From Alphaproteobacteria bacterium (GTDB lineage: Bacteria > Pseudomonadota > Alphaproteobacteria > Micavibrionales > Micavibrionaceae): DNA of 55,575 nt. The translations under genes were made by a program, and so were the position numbers. The DNA lies in contig JAJOJU010000022.1 in the NCBI GenBank assembly GCA_021208265.1, positions 1-55,575 on the forward strand. Reading direction: 5' to 3'. Below are positions 11,298 through 22,025 of this stretch, one piece after another. How positions within the stretch are numbered: position 1 is the stretch's first letter; every line of letters starts with the position of its first letter. The notes under the pieces are model-generated. The model searched no databases, was not told the DNA's origin, and was given only the letters and a program-made list of their open reading frames with translations.

Positions 11298-12797
11298 TGA
11301 ATTCTGATTTCTCTACCAATTTCGCCGCCGGTAAAACCCAGCTGGTCTGGAAAGCGATGCCGGGCGATCTGGAAACGCCCGTATCGGCCTACCTTAAGCT
11401 CTGCGGGGAAGACCCTTACTGCTTCTTGCTGGAATCAGTGGAGGGCGGAGCCACACTGGGGCGCTATTCGATCATCGGCCTTGCCCCCGATTTTTTATGG
11501 TCGTGCGATGTGCGTAAAAACAGCGTTTCCACCCGCCAGGGCACGGGGCCGTGGACGGCAGAAACTGACGCTGCCTTAACATCCCTGCGCAAAGCCATTG
11601 CTTCCTGCCATATCGATATCACCCCCGAAGGCTTGCCACCAATGGCGGTATCGGGCCTGTTCGGTATGATGGGCTACGACATGGTGCGCCTCGCGGAAAA
11701 TATTCCCGATAACAAGCCGGATGATCTCGGCATCCCTGATTCCGTGCTGATGCGCCCCGGCATTTTGTGCATATTTGATAATGTGAAAAACATCATCACG
11801 CTGGTAACGCCGGTTTATGAGCATGCGCAGAATTCAGGCAAAACCGCAGGCGATACCGAAGCAGAAGCCACAGCCCGCCTTGAAGCCGCCTTCAAAAAGC
11901 TGCAAACGCCGATTGATTTTACAGCCCACAATAAAAAAATCCTCGCTCCCCCTGCCTCTCGCCGTTCAGCCAAACACCACGAAGGATGAATATTGCGGCA
12001 TGGTGGAACGCGCGATTGATTACATCCGTGCGGGCGATATTTTTCAGGTTGTACCGAGCCTGCGCTTTGCGATGGATTTCGACCTCTCATCTTTCACGCT
12101 TTATCGCTCCCTGCGCCGCATGAACCCCTCCCCCTTCCTCTTTCATTTGAAGTTTGAAGATTTCGCGCTTGTGGGGGCCAGCCCAGAAATTCTGGTGCGC
12201 GTGCGGGATGATATGGTCACCATCCGCCCTATCGCCGGAACACGCAAGCGCGGCGCCAATAAAACCGAGGATCTCGCCAATGCCGAAGATCTTCTGAACG
12301 ACCCGAAAGAACGCTCCGAGCATTTAATGCTGCTCGACTTAGGCCGCAACGATGTGGGCCGCACGGCCGAAATCGGCAGTGTGGAGGTTACTGAACAATT
12401 CATCATCGAATATTATTCGCATGTGATGCATATCGTCTCGAACGTTACCGGCAAGCTGCGCGGCGATCTTGATATCGTGGATGCCCTGTTTGCAGGCTTC
12501 CCGGCGGGCACAGTCAGCGGTGCGCCCAAGGTGCGGGCGATGGAAATCATCGATGAACTGGAACATGCACGGCGCGGGTTTTACGCAGGCTGCGCAGGTT
12601 ATATCTCCGGCAACGGCGTTTTGGATACCTGTATCGCCCTGCGCACCGGCCTCGTGAAAGATGGCAAGCTCTACCTGCAAGCGGGTGCAGGCGTGGTGGC
12701 CGACAGCGTTCCTGAATCCGAATACAATGAATGCGTGAACAAAGCGCGGGCCTTGGTGGCAGCGGCGGAAGAGGCGATTAAATCCTCACAAAACTAG
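11297..12797 (+). CDS. trpE: Anthranilate synthase component I, one frameshift
   Basis: TrpE makes anthranilate from chorismate with ammonia supplied by TrpG, the first committed step of tryptophan synthesis. The N-terminal feedback region includes CFLLESVEGGATLGRYSI, with the LLES motif that binds tryptophan in the family. The chorismate-binding domain shows AGDIFQVVPSLRF, PIAGTRKRG, GRNDVGRTA, and FPAGTVSGAPKVRAMEIIDELE. One extra A in the A7 run at 11933-11939 breaks the frame; six A's join TAHNKK to SSLPLPLAVQPN. Repaired length is 499 residues. The gene overlaps the ppiD stop by one base, and no leader-peptide attenuator is visible. Confidence 0.95.
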
Positions 12798-13831
12798 TGC
12801 TTGGATGATGCCGTTTTGGCTTCCCGCCGCCATGGTTTTTCAAGCACAACACTTAATGGCACAAGCTCCAGCCCCTTATCCTTAATTCCCGGCAACCATT
12901 CTTGCAGCGCGCGGATGGTGTGCGCCTTCGGATGGCCAATCGCCACGGCATAACCCTGTTCATGCGCCCGGCGTTCCAACTGCCGCAGGGCCTTATGAAC
13001 AGAATCTTCCGTATCAAAATGGTCTAAAAACACATCGCGCACAGCAAAGGGCACTTCATAATCCTGAGCCACATCGGCAGCGATGGAACTGGGAATGGTA
13101 ACGGAGTCAACGAATGCCAAATCCCGCTTTTTCAGTTCTTCCATCAACCAGCCCATAGCCTTCGGGTTTTGCGTCAGGCGGCTACCCATATGGTTGTTAA
13201 TGCCGATATATCCCTCGAAGGACGGTAATATCTTTGTCCGCAGTTCTTCCCGGAATTCTTTCTCGCCCATATTATTACGCAAGGCGATTGGCCCCATATC
13301 AAGACGCCCGTTCATGGGTTCCATAGGCGTATGGATTAAAAGCTCATGTCCGCGCGCTTTCGCTTTTTTCGCCTGCGCTGCCACACCGGGGGCATAAGGT
13401 AAATAAGCCAGAGTGAGCTTGCCGGGTAAATCCAGAACGGCTTGGTCGCGTCCCGCCGTCATGCCCATATCGTCAATAATAATAACCACTTTAGCACGTG
13501 GCCCTTTATGAAGGGTTTTAACAGCTTTTGGCAATGCCGCCGCAGTAACGACTGTTTTCGCCTCTTTGATCTGGGGCGTTGTTTCAACAAGCCCCTTGGG
13601 CTGCGAAAGTTCAACCGTTTTGACATTACGCAAAACCACTACGCGCGGTACCTCGCTGGCGTTGTGTGAGTGTTCCTCTTGAACAGGCGTTTCCAGAGAT
13701 GGCGGCAAAGGCGGTGTAGACACAGGCCCCATCCAGCCCAGCCTGTCCAGAATGAAATGCACAATAATCATCATCGCAATGGCAATGACCGCGAATTTCA
13801 ATTTTTCCGGCGAATTCGGGAAAAGGCTCAT
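12794..13831 (-). CDS. Divergent polysaccharide deacetylase family protein (YibQ-like)
   Basis: This 345-residue protein has a cytoplasmic N-terminus and one membrane helix at about 11-28. A Pro/Thr-rich linker leads to a periplasmic domain of the divergent polysaccharide deacetylase family (DUF610/YibQ). Landmarks are VVIIIDDMGMTAGRDQ, TLAYLPYAPGV, HELLIHTPMEPM, GINNHMGSRLTQ, and AIGHPKAHTI. The deacetylase-type Asp-Asp and His residues are present, but enzymatic activity in this family is not established. It sits antiparallel between trpE and trpG and overlaps the trpE 3' end by four bases. Its placement near trpE-trpG recurs in alphaproteobacteria as I recall, without a known functional link. 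Confidence 0.85.
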   Translation of the reverse strand: MSLFPNSPEKLKFAVIAIAMMIIVHFILDRLGWMGPVSTPPLPPSLETPVQEEHSHNASEVPRVVVLRNVKTVELSQPKGLVETTPQIKEAKTVVTAAALPKAVKTLHKGPRAKVVIIIDDMGMTAGRDQAVLDLPGKLTLAYLPYAPGVAAQAKKAKARGHELLIHTPMEPMNGRLDMGPIALRNNMGEKEFREELRTKILPSFEGYIGINNHMGSRLTQNPKAMGWLMEELKKRDLAFVDSVTIPSSIAADVAQDYEVPFAVRDVFLDHFDTEDSVHKALRQLERRAHEQGYAVAIGHPKAHTIRALQEWLPGIKDKGLELVPLSVVLEKPWRREAKTASSKH

Positions 13832-13867
13832 GGTAGATTTTTATATATCACTCCGCCGCAAAACTCT

Positions 13868-13898
13868 TGTGTAAAATGCCGACTTCAGGGCATATAAT
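13868..13898 (+). promoter_or_regulatory. Candidate promoter for trpGDC
   Basis: A perfect -10 hexamer TATAAT (13893-13898) lies 20 bases before the trpG start. The best -35 is weak (TTGTGT at 13868-13873, spacing 19). The trpG gene cannot share a transcript with trpE because the deacetylase-like gene between them is on the opposite strand, so a promoter is needed in this 87-base gap. Confidence 0.4.
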
Positions 13899-13918
13899 GC
13901 ACAAAAGAATTTGAAGAT

Positions 13919-14502
13919 ATGCCTGCCAAAAACCATCACCCCTCATCGATAATTACGACAGCTTCACCTATAACCTCGTGCAGTATATGGGTGATCTCGG
14001 CGTTACGTGCGATGTTCACCGCAACAATAAAATCAGCGTGGATGAGGTGATGGCACAAAACCCGGCAGGGATTATGATCTCCCCCGGCCCTAGCGACCCC
14101 GACCATGCCGGCATCTGTCTGGCCCTCATACAGCGCGCGGCAGACAGCAAAACCCCCCTTATCGGCGTTTGTCTGGGGCATCAGGCTATCGGGCAAATGT
14201 TTGGCGGTAAAGTTATACGTGCGCCGGAGCCGTTGCACGGGAAACTATCGGACATCACCCATAGCGGCACAGGGATCTTCAAGGGCATTCCCTCGCCCTA
14301 CACCGTTACGCGCTATCATTCCTTGATCGTCGAGCGGGATACACTGCCTGATTGCCTTGAGATCACGGCGGAAACGGATGACGGCCTCATCATGGGCCTC
14401 GCCCATAAAACTCTTCCCATACACGGGGTGCAATATCATCCCGAAAGCATTGCCACCCAGCACGGTCATAGCCTTCTCAAAAATTTCGTGGAGATGCTGT
14501 AA
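13919..14502 (+). CDS. trpG: Anthranilate synthase component II (glutamine amidotransferase), two frameshifts near the start
   Basis: TrpG hydrolyses glutamine and channels ammonia to TrpE. The class I amidotransferase domain shows [13 protein letters not shown], the nucleophile Cys in [16 protein letters not shown], and the His-Glu dyad in [14 protein letters not shown]. The natural N-terminus is [16 protein letters not shown], which is in the main frame but has no start codon. The ATG at 13919 lies two bases out of phase. Reducing the A5 run at 13928-13932 and the C4 run at 13938-13941 by one base each gives [16 protein letters not shown] and 193 residues. The stop abuts the trpD ATG (TAAATG). 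Confidence 0.92.
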
Positions 14503-15528
14503 ATGACGGACGCCTTAAAAGCCCTGCAAACCGGCACAAATTTTAGCGAAGCTGAGATGAACCAGCTCATCACATCGATGATGGAAGGCTGGCTTGAAAC
14601 CCGGCAGATTGCCGATATCCTGCGCGCTCTCGCCGCCAAGGGCGAAACGCCGGAGGAATTAACCGGCGCGGCCAAAGCCATGCGTGCCCATGCCCTTACC
14701 ATCCATGCCCCTTATGACGCGGTGGATTGCTGCGGCACGGGCGGCGATAAGAAGGGCAGCCTTAATATCTCCACGGCCGTATCTATCGTGGCTGCCGCGT
14801 GCGGCGTGCCTGTGGCCAAACATGGCAACCGCGCCTCTTCCTCCAAATCCGGCGCGGCGGATGTTCTGGAGGCTATCGGCGTTAATCTGGATGTCCCGCT
14901 CATCGCACTGGAAGAAGCGCTGGAAGATTTCGGCTTTTGCTTCCTGATGGCCCCCAAGCACCACACCACCATGAAGCATGTGGCTGCCGCCCGAAAATCT
15001 CTGGGCGCTCGTACTATCTTCAACCTCTTGGGCCCCCTCGCCAACCCGGCAGGCACGCGCCTGCAACTACTCGGCGTGTTTGATCAAAAATGGGTAAGGC
15101 CCATGGCGGAAACCTTAAAAAGCCTGGGCTCCAAACGGGCATGGGTCGTGCACGGGTCAGACGGCATGGATGAAATCACCCTCGCCGGCCCCACGTTTTG
15201 CGCCAAGCTGCAGGATGACGGCAGCATAGAGGAAACAACGCTTATGCCGGATGATTTCGGTCTGCCCATCTATGAAGCGCCTGACGCACTGCAAGGCGGC
15301 GATGCCCAGTTTAATGCCATGGCGCTCCGCGCTTTATTGCAAGGCAAAGACGGTGCTTACCGCGACACGGTTCTGGCCAACACTGCTGCCGTTCTTGTGA
15401 TCCACGGCAGTGCCCCTGACCTGAAAACAGGTGTTGCACGCGCCACTGAGGCCATTGATTCCGATGCCGCGCAGTCTCTGCTGCGTGACTATATTGCTTT
15501 TACACGGAGCATCGATGACTCCCTCTAA
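14503..15528 (+). CDS. trpD: Anthranilate phosphoribosyltransferase
   Basis: TrpD transfers the phosphoribosyl group of PRPP to anthranilate, the second step of tryptophan synthesis. The 341 residues are intact. Landmarks are the glycine-rich PRPP-binding DCCGTGGDKKGSLNIST, VAKHGNRASSSKSGAADVLEA, MAPKHHTTMKHVAAARK, and RTIFNLLGPLANPA, plus VVHGSDGMDEITL. It begins directly after the trpG stop, and its 3' end overlaps trpC by 14 bases, so trpG-trpD-trpC are co-translated. Confidence 0.98.
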   Translation: MTDALKALQTGTNFSEAEMNQLITSMMEGWLETRQIADILRALAAKGETPEELTGAAKAMRAHALTIHAPYDAVDCCGTGGDKKGSLNISTAVSIVAAACGVPVAKHGNRASSSKSGAADVLEAIGVNLDVPLIALEEALEDFGFCFLMAPKHHTTMKHVAAARKSLGARTIFNLLGPLANPAGTRLQLLGVFDQKWVRPMAETLKSLGSKRAWVVHGSDGMDEITLAGPTFCAKLQDDGSIEETTLMPDDFGLPIYEAPDALQGGDAQFNAMALRALLQGKDGAYRDTVLANTAAVLVIHGSAPDLKTGVARATEAIDSDAAQSLLRDYIAFTRSIDDSL

Positions 15529-16315
15529 CACACTTGAAAAGATATGCGCCGACACAGCAAACGAGGTCGAACGCCGCAAAGCCATCGTCTCGCTGGATGA
15601 TCTCAAGAACCGCCTTGAAGAAGCCAGCCCGCCGCGCGGATTTCTCAAGAACCTGAAAGACAAAACCGCTCAGGGCAAACCTGCCCTCATCGCGGAAATT
15701 AAAAAAGCATCCCCCAGTAAAGGTTTGATCCGCGCTGATTTTGATCCGCCTACGCTGGCCAAAGCCTATGAAGCGGGGGGCGCTGCCTGCCTTTCCGTGC
15801 TCACCGATGAACCTTATTTCCAAGGCAAGGATGACTATCTAAAAGCCGCCCGTGCCGCCGTGCCCTTGCCCGCGCTTAGAAAAGATTTCATGGTTGATCC
15901 ATACCAAATCTATGAATCCCGGGTTCTAGGCGCTGATTGCATCCTCATCATCATGGCAGCCTTAACCGACGATATGGCTCGGAAACTATACGACACAGCG
16001 CTTCATTTGGGGATGGATGCCCTCATCGAGGTTCATGATGAACCTGAAATGACCCGCGCGTTGACCACCCTATCTCCTGCCATGGTCGGTATAAATTCAC
16101 GCAATCTCAAAACCTTGGAGGTTGATCTTCAAACTGCGCATAAGCTGGTTACGATGATCCCCCATGAAACGTTCAAAATTGCCGAAAGCGGCATTTATTC
16201 CCATGATGATCTTGCAGCCCTTCAGCAAAAAGGGTTTCAGGGCTTCCTCGTCGGCGAAAGCCTGATGCGTCAGGATGATGTCACCGCCGCAACCCGCGCC
16301 CTGCTAGGTTCTTGA
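15515..16315 (+). CDS. trpC: Indole-3-glycerol phosphate synthase
   Basis: TrpC closes the indole ring, converting CdRP to indole-3-glycerol phosphate. The ATG at 15515 (MTPSNTLEKICADT) gives 266 residues and a 14-base overlap with trpD; the frame is open further upstream, but that part is trpD coding sequence. The TIM barrel motifs are LIAEIKKASPSKGLIRADFDP, ACLSVLTDEPYFQG, LRKDFMVDPYQIYESR, GINSRNLKTLEVD, and AESGIYSHDD. It is not fused to TrpF. It is followed by lexA after 70 bases, without the moaC and moeA genes found here in many alphaproteobacteria. Confidence 0.97.
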   Translation: MTPSNTLEKICADTANEVERRKAIVSLDDLKNRLEEASPPRGFLKNLKDKTAQGKPALIAEIKKASPSKGLIRADFDPPTLAKAYEAGGAACLSVLTDEPYFQGKDDYLKAARAAVPLPALRKDFMVDPYQIYESRVLGADCILIIMAALTDDMARKLYDTALHLGMDALIEVHDEPEMTRALTTLSPAMVGINSRNLKTLEVDLQTAHKLVTMIPHETFKIAESGIYSHDDLAALQQKGFQGFLVGESLMRQDDVTAATRALLGS

Positions 16316-16340
16316 CACAAAAAGAGAACTAAAGTAGAAC
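16312..16340 (+). promoter_or_regulatory. lexA promoter with overlapping SOS box
   Basis: TTGACA (16312-16317) is a perfect -35 and is followed, after 17 bases, by TAGAAC (16335-16340) as a -10. The LexA box GAAC-TAAAGTA-GAAC at 16326-16340 overlaps the spacer and -10, so bound repressor would block RNA polymerase. GAAC-N7-GAAC is the established direct-repeat LexA site of alphaproteobacteria. This indicates that lexA represses itself. The -35 overlaps the trpC stop. Confidence 0.88.
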
Positions 16341-16385
16341 ATTGGAAGGGAACACCCGAATCAAACCTTCTTCGCGGGAAACGCC

Positions 16386-17051
16386 ATGCTGACAAGAAAA
16401 CAAAAAGACCTGCTGCTCTTCATCCATAACCGCCTTCAGGAAGATAGCGATGTCGCACCGTCTTTCGAGGAAATGAAGGATGCCTTGGGCCTCAAATCCA
16501 AATCCGGTATTCACCGCCTGATCACGGCGCTGGTGGAACGCGGCTATCTGGAACGCCTGCCTAACCGCGCCCGCGCCCTTGAAATCAAACGCCTGCCGGA
16601 AGGCATGGCTGCGCCTAAACCTTCTATGCCCGCCATGCCCAGAACAGCCGCTCCTGCGAATGATGCCCTGCAGGAAATCCCTCTCTACGGCAAAATCGCG
16701 GCGGGAACACCCATTGAAGCCATTGCGAACGAAACGGAAACCATTGCCATTCCGCAAGGCTTTGCAGGTTCCGGCGATCTTTATGCCCTTACCATCTCCG
16801 GCGATTCCATGATCAACGCGGGCATTCATGATTCCGATACCGTCATCATAAAACGCTGCGATACCGCCGAAAACGGCACAATCATCGTAGCCCTAGTGGA
16901 TGGCGAAGAGGCCACATTAAAGCGCCTGCGCCGTGCCGGAAACAAAATCGTGCTGGAGCCGGAGAACGATGCGTATGAACCCCGCATTCTGGAGCCTGAT
17001 CGTGTCAAAATCCAAGGACGACTTGTCAGTCTTATGCGGACATATCACTAA
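16386..17051 (+). CDS. lexA: LexA repressor / self-cleaving S24 peptidase
   Basis: LexA represses DNA-damage genes and cuts itself when RecA filaments form. The winged helix-turn-helix DNA-binding domain covers about residues 1-70 ([35 protein letters not shown]). A Pro/Ala linker precedes the S24 domain. The scissile bond is Ala106-Gly107 (KIAAGTP). The nucleophile is Ser141 ([10 protein letters not shown]) and the general base Lys179 (ATLKRL). All catalytic parts are present and the 221-residue frame is intact. The SOS box upstream shows autoregulation. The 3' end overlaps convergent comEC by four bases. Confidence 0.98.
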   Translation: MLTRKQKDLLLFIHNRLQEDSDVAPSFEEMKDALGLKSKSGIHRLITALVERGYLERLPNRARALEIKRLPEGMAAPKPSMPAMPRTAAPANDALQEIPLYGKIAAGTPIEAIANETETIAIPQGFAGSGDLYALTISGDSMINAGIHDSDTVIIKRCDTAENGTIIVALVDGEEATLKRLRRAGNKIVLEPENDAYEPRILEPDRVKIQGRLVSLMRTYH

Positions 17052-19121
17052 TTACCGGTCCAAAGCCGCTCCCCTCGCCCGGCCCCGGCATTTTCGGCAC
17101 GTGGATAATCACCAGATAGCCACACAGCATAGGCTCCGCGCCGGTACATATCACGCCGGTCAATAATCACCGGGGCTTGACAAGCCCCCTCCACTCCATA
17201 TTCAGCCACCAGAATATCCGCCCAGCCACATTCCACAGCTTGCGCCTCCGGTCTGAAGGCCAGCGCTATTTTCTTCCCTGCTTTTTCAAAACGACATCCC
17301 CGCTCATCACACGGCAGGCCAGCTTCTTTCCAGTCAATGGCGCTTCCCTTTGGCAGCCCCAAAGCGCTTTCCCATACTTCTGCTGTAAATTTCTCACGCC
17401 GCGTGCTGGATAACGCCAGCTTGCCATCTTCCAGCACCACGCCACTCAGTTTGCCTTTATCTGCGATAAGAATATCCGGCAACTTGTTACAAACAAGCGC
17501 CATCACACATATAACCAACGGGATTACAGCACAAAATTTTGTACGCCCGGCACATAACATTGCCATCAAAGCGGCCATCACAAACATGATAAAAGCCGTA
17601 AATGGCAGCATAGGCAACAATACGGAAGCCCCTGATAAACCTGATGCCCAGTGTGCCACCTCCAGAATATAAGCGGCCCCCCAACCCATCACCTGTAATG
17701 GCCAGTATTCAAGCCCCAAAGGCATAACGATCAGCGCCAGAACGGCCGCCGGCATCACAATAAAACTCAGCACCGGCACCGCCATTAAATTAGCGGGGAT
17801 GCTGTACAAACCAATGGTTTGAAAATGATATGCGCCGATGGGCGCTGTCGCCGTGCTGGCAATCAGGGTTGTCATACATATACCGCTGAAATAAAGCACA
17901 ACCTTCCGCCACCACCCCCCTTCCCGTGCGAAAGACGCCCATCTCTCCCGGCTTCCTTCATAAAACCAGACAAGCGCCGTCACCGCTGCAAATGACATTT
18001 GAAAGCTGGGCGATAAAATACTTTCCGGCGCAAACACCATAACCGCCAACGCCGCAAAAGCCACAAGCCGCAGGGAAAAGGGAAAACGATCGATAATAAT
18101 GGCTAAGAAAACAACACCGCTCATCAGCACAGCCCGCTGCACGGGGATATTACTGCCCGCAAGCAGCATATAAAACAGGGCCGCTACAAACCCCAGAACC
18201 GCCGCGTATTTCTTGACCGGGTGATGCAATCCCAACCCCGCCATGACCAGCAGTAACCGTGTCATAAAAAAAATACCACCCGCCACCAGCGCCACGTGCA
18301 AACCAGAGATTGAGAGCATATGCGCCAGGCCCGATATACGCATGGCTTCATGGTCTTCTTCGGGAATAGAAGATACCTCGTTGATCATTAGTGCTGTCAC
18401 CACGCCGCTGGCAGCCCCGCGAACAGCCGCCTCCACACGTTCTAAAATAATCTGGCGGAGAGGCTGAATGAAAAAACCAGCTGAAGGGGTCTCCCGCAGC
18501 GTAGACTGATATTTATAAACAAAGCCCACAGCGCCAATCCCTTGGAAATAGAAATGCCGCTGAAAATCAAAACCGCCCGGTATGGCGGGACTGGAAAGCG
18601 GCATTAACTTTGCCAACAGCTCAATACGCTGACCCACTTTTACACCGGGATCTTTGCGTAAACGCAGCCTGATTTTGCGCGGCGTATCCTCTGGCGTCAG
18701 GCGTTCAATGGATAGATTTCCCAGCAGCACACGCTTGTCCTGCGCGCCCGCCAGACTTTCCACCTCCAGCACATCCCCTTGCAACACGACCGGACCAATT
18801 TCCTTTTTCAAAAGCGGTGTGTATACCAAATGAGCCCGTATTTGGGCCGTAGCAAGCCCCAAAACCAATATAAGAAGTGCTGTAAAGAAATACTGCCATC
18901 CTTCTGATTCAGTTTTTAGATAAGCGTATAAACATACCCCCGCCGCAAGGATCAATGACCCGATAATGATCCCAAAAGACGGTTCAAACGCGAGCGCAAA
19001 ATACCCCCCGATGCCGCAGGCAAAAAAAAACAGGCACCCATAAAAACGCACGCTCACGCTGAGCTGCCAGCATATCAGCCGCCGCCACTAAAATATCGCC
19101 AAGGAGTTTACGAACCTGCAT
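17048..19121 (-). CDS. comEC: ComEC/Rec2-family DNA-uptake channel protein, one frameshift
   Basis: ComEC is the inner-membrane channel through which single-stranded DNA enters the cell during natural transformation. An N-terminal DUF4131 region is followed by the Competence domain: many membrane helices with [35 protein letters not shown] and [17 protein letters not shown]. The C-terminal periplasmic part is reduced and lacks an obvious metallo-beta-lactamase motif. The natural start is the ATG at 19121 ([17 protein letters not shown]). One extra base in the A9 run at 19022-19030 separates [11 protein letters not shown] from [12 protein letters not shown]. Repaired length is 690 residues. 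Whether this strain is competent cannot be told from one gene. Confidence 0.9.
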
Positions 19122-19136
19122 TTCATGCAGTATAGT
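19107..19136 (+). promoter_or_regulatory. Candidate gltX promoter
   Basis: TATAGT (19131-19136) is a good -10, 31 bases before the gltX ATG, with TTTACG (19107-19112) 18 bases upstream as a weak -35. It lies across the comEC start on the other strand. The evidence is hexamer match and position only. Confidence 0.35.
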
Positions 19137-19167
19137 CACGCCTCTAGCAGCAAGGAATAAAGAAATT

Positions 19168-20575
19168 ATGACGATTGTTACGCGCTTTCCCCCTTCCCCC
19201 ACGGGTTTTATGCATATCGGCACGGCCCGCACGGCACTGTTTAACTGGCTTTACGCGCGGCGGCATAGCGGCAAAATGCTGTTTCGCATTGAGGATACCG
19301 ACCGCGCCCGCCATAACGAAGAAGCCGTTGTTGCCCTGATCAATGCCATGAAATGGCTGGAGATGGATTGGGATGGCGAAATCGTCTCTCAATTTTCCAT
19401 GCGCGAACGCCATGCGGAAGTGGCGCGTGAGCTGCTCGCCGCTGGCAAAGCCTATTACTGCTACTGCACGCCGGAAGAACTGGAAGAGATGCGAGAAAAA
19501 GCCCGTGCAGAAGGCAAACCCACATTTTACGACCGAAGATGGCGCGATAGCACGGCAACCCCGCCCGTTGGCATCGATCCCGTTATCCGCATCAAATCCC
19601 CCCCTTGATGGCGCTTCCACAGTGCCTGATCATGTGCAGGGCGATGTGACGGTGAATAACGAGCAGCTGGATGATTTTATTATCCTGCGCTCCGACGGCA
19701 CGCCCACTTACATGCTTTCCGTGGTGGTGGATGATCATGATATGGGCGTCACGCATGTGATCCGCGGGGATGACCACCTCAACAACACCTTCCGCCAGAA
19801 TGTGATTTATGACGCGATGGGCTGGGTGAAACCAGAATACGCCCACCTTCCGCTTATTCTTGGACCGGATGGCGCGAAAATGTCCAAACGCCACGGCGCG
19901 GCAAGCGTTGAGGAATACCGCGAGATGGGCTATTTGCCCGAAGCCATGCGGAATTACCTGCTGCGGCTGGGTTGGAGCCATGGCGATGATGAGATTATCT
20001 CCACCGCCCAGGCCAAAGAATGGTTTGATCTGGAACATATCGGTAAATCTCCCGCCCGGTTTGACTTCGACAAGCTGGAGAGCCTCAACGCCCATTACAT
20101 CAAGGAATGCGATGCGGACCGTTTGATGGCACTGGCTCTGCCCTTCTATCAATCACGGCACAATGTTGAACCGGATCAGGAGTCGCAAAAACGGATCATG
20201 TGCGCCCTGGATGAACTTAAATCCCGCGCCAAGACGTTGTTACAATTTGTAGATGAATCCGTTTTCTTCATCCGCGCGCCGCAGGATTACGATGAAAAAG
20301 CAATCGCTCAGTTCACGCCGGACTCTCTGGCTATGCTCAGCACCCTGATGGATAAACTGCCCGGTATGAGCAGCTTTGATGCAGAGAGCTATAAGGCGCT
20401 CTGCCTTGAAATTGCGGATGGAAAGCTAGGCAAGATCGGCATGCCGCTACGCGCCGCCGTTACGGGTACCACGCAATCCCCTTCCATTTTTGATGCCTGC
20501 ATAACTTTGGGGCTTGAAGAAACATCCGCCCGTATTCGCGAGGCCATAGAAAGATTTGCGGCACAGGCGGCATAA
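19168..20575 (+). CDS. gltX: Glutamyl-tRNA synthetase, one frameshift
   Basis: GltX charges glutamate onto tRNA-Glu (and often tRNA-Gln in alphaproteobacteria, followed by amidation). The Rossmann catalytic domain shows [20 protein letters not shown], with HIGT as the class I HIGH signature, and [10 protein letters not shown] as the KMSKS loop. The C-terminal anticodon-binding helical region is complete. One extra base in the C7 run at 19598-19604 breaks the frame; six C's read [21 protein letters not shown]. Repaired length is 468 residues. This is normally an essential gene, so the break is probably an error. A second gltX paralogue elsewhere is possible. Confidence 0.94.
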
Positions 20576-20705
20576 AGGAACCATGGCGCCTTAACGGCTG
20601 TTCTTTGATAAAGCGTGCTGTGCTTTTCATTAAGCTCTTTTTAAGCTATTATCGCTTAGGCTTATTCAAGCATTTTACTCTTTTCTTACCCATCAAGGAT
20701 TCATC

Positions 20706-22025
20706 ATGAGCGCAGAAAAAACACAGCCTGTTCCGGCGAAAACATTTACGGTTACCAATGACCAGACCGGCGAAAGCTGGCAGCTTCCGGTTATTGACGG
20801 CACGGTCGGGCCCAGCGTTATCGATATTCGCAACCTGTATGCCGAAACCGGGCATTTCACGTTTGACCCCAGCTTCATGAGCACCGGCAGCTGTAAATCG
20901 CGCCTGACATATATTGACGGTGATCAAGGCATTCTGATGCATCGTGGTTACAAGATTGAGGATCTGGCCAAGCATTCCAACTACATGGAAGTCTGCCACT
21001 TGCTGCTTTACGGGGATCTGCCAAATGAAACACAGCTGAAGGATTTTACCAAGAACATCACCTATCACACGATGGTGCATGAGCAGATCAACTATTTTTA
21101 CCGTGGTTTCCGCCGTGACGCCCACCCGATGGCGATTATGTGCGGTATCGTGGGCGCGCTTTCCGCGTTCTATCATGACTCTCTGGATATTCATGACCCC
21201 GAGCAGCGTGAAATTTCGGCGCACCGTTTGATCGCAAAAATTCCGACACTGGCGGCGATGACATTGAAATACTCGCTCGGTCAGCCGTTCATGTATCCGC
21301 GTAACGACCTGACTTACCCGGAAAACTTCCTTTACATGTGCTTTGGCCTTCCGCCGGAGCCATATGAAGTGAACCCTGTTCTGGCCAAAGCGATGGATAG
21401 AATTTTGATCCTGCATGCTGACCATGAGCAAAACGCCTCTACATCCACGGTGCGTCTGGCGGGTTCATCTCAGGCTAACCCGTTTGCCTGCGTGGCAGCT
21501 GGTATTGCATCCCTGTGGGGGGCAAGCCACGGCGGCGCCAATCAGGAAGTTCTGCAAATGCTGGATCAGATTGGTGATAAGAGCCGCATCAAGGAATTCA
21601 TCGAAAAAGCGAAGGACAAGAATGATCCATTCAAGCTGATGGGCTTTGGTCACCGCGTTTACAAAAACTTCGACCCGCGTGCAAAGGTGCTGAAAGAATC
21701 CTGCGATGATGTTTTGGCAGATCTGGGCATCAACGATCCACGCCTTGAACTGGCTATGGAACTGGAGCGTATCGCACTGGAGGATGATTACTTCATCGAG
21801 CGCAAGCTGTTCCCGAATGTGGACTTCTATTCCGGTATTATCCTGAAAGCCATGGGCTTCCCCACGAACATGTTCACCGTTTTGTTCGCTGTTTCACGGA
21901 CTGTAGGATGGATTTCGCAGTGGAAAGAGATGATTGAAGAGCCGTCTCTAAAAATCGGACGGCCGCGCCAATTATATACAGGACCCGCTGAGCGTCCGTA
22001 CGTGCCTCTGAAAAAGAGGAAGTAA
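20706..22025 (+). CDS. gltA: Citrate synthase (type II, hexameric family)
   Basis: GltA condenses oxaloacetate and acetyl-CoA, the first step of the TCA cycle. The 439 residues are intact and match the NADH-sensitive Gram-negative type. Landmarks are [15 protein letters not shown]-like [29 protein letters not shown] with catalytic His, [18 protein letters not shown] with catalytic His, [15 protein letters not shown] with the catalytic region, and [11 protein letters not shown] with the catalytic Asp. The 130-base upstream gap must carry the promoter or follow gltX read-through. The 3' 152 bases are overlapped on the other strand by the lpxB frame as sequenced. Confidence 0.98.
   Translation: MSAEKTQPVPAKTFTVTNDQTGESWQLPVIDGTVGPSVIDIRNLYAETGHFTFDPSFMSTGSCKSRLTYIDGDQGILMHRGYKIEDLAKHSNYMEVCHLLLYGDLPNETQLKDFTKNITYHTMVHEQINYFYRGFRRDAHPMAIMCGIVGALSAFYHDSLDIHDPEQREISAHRLIAKIPTLAAMTLKYSLGQPFMYPRNDLTYPENFLYMCFGLPPEPYEVNPVLAKAMDRILILHADHEQNASTSTVRLAGSSQANPFACVAAGIASLWGASHGGANQEVLQMLDQIGDKSRIKEFIEKAKDKNDPFKLMGFGHRVYKNFDPRAKVLKESCDDVLADLGINDPRLELAMELERIALEDDYFIERKLFPNVDFYSGIILKAMGFPTNMFTVLFAVSRTVGWISQWKEMIEEPSLKIGRPRQLYTGPAERPYVPLKKRK

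Noticed and set aside
20576-20705. gltA promoter at TTGATA (20605-20610)
   Set aside because: The -35 is fair, but no acceptable -10 exists at 16-18 bases, so I did not list it.
20649-21431. Minus-strand open frame opposite gltA
   Set aside because: Antisense of citrate synthase; no independent start site or homology.
21874-22025. A genuine antisense gene overlap of lpxB with gltA
   Set aside because: The overlapping part has no LpxB homology and is readable only because the antisense of gltA happens to be open; a hidden indel is a simpler cause.
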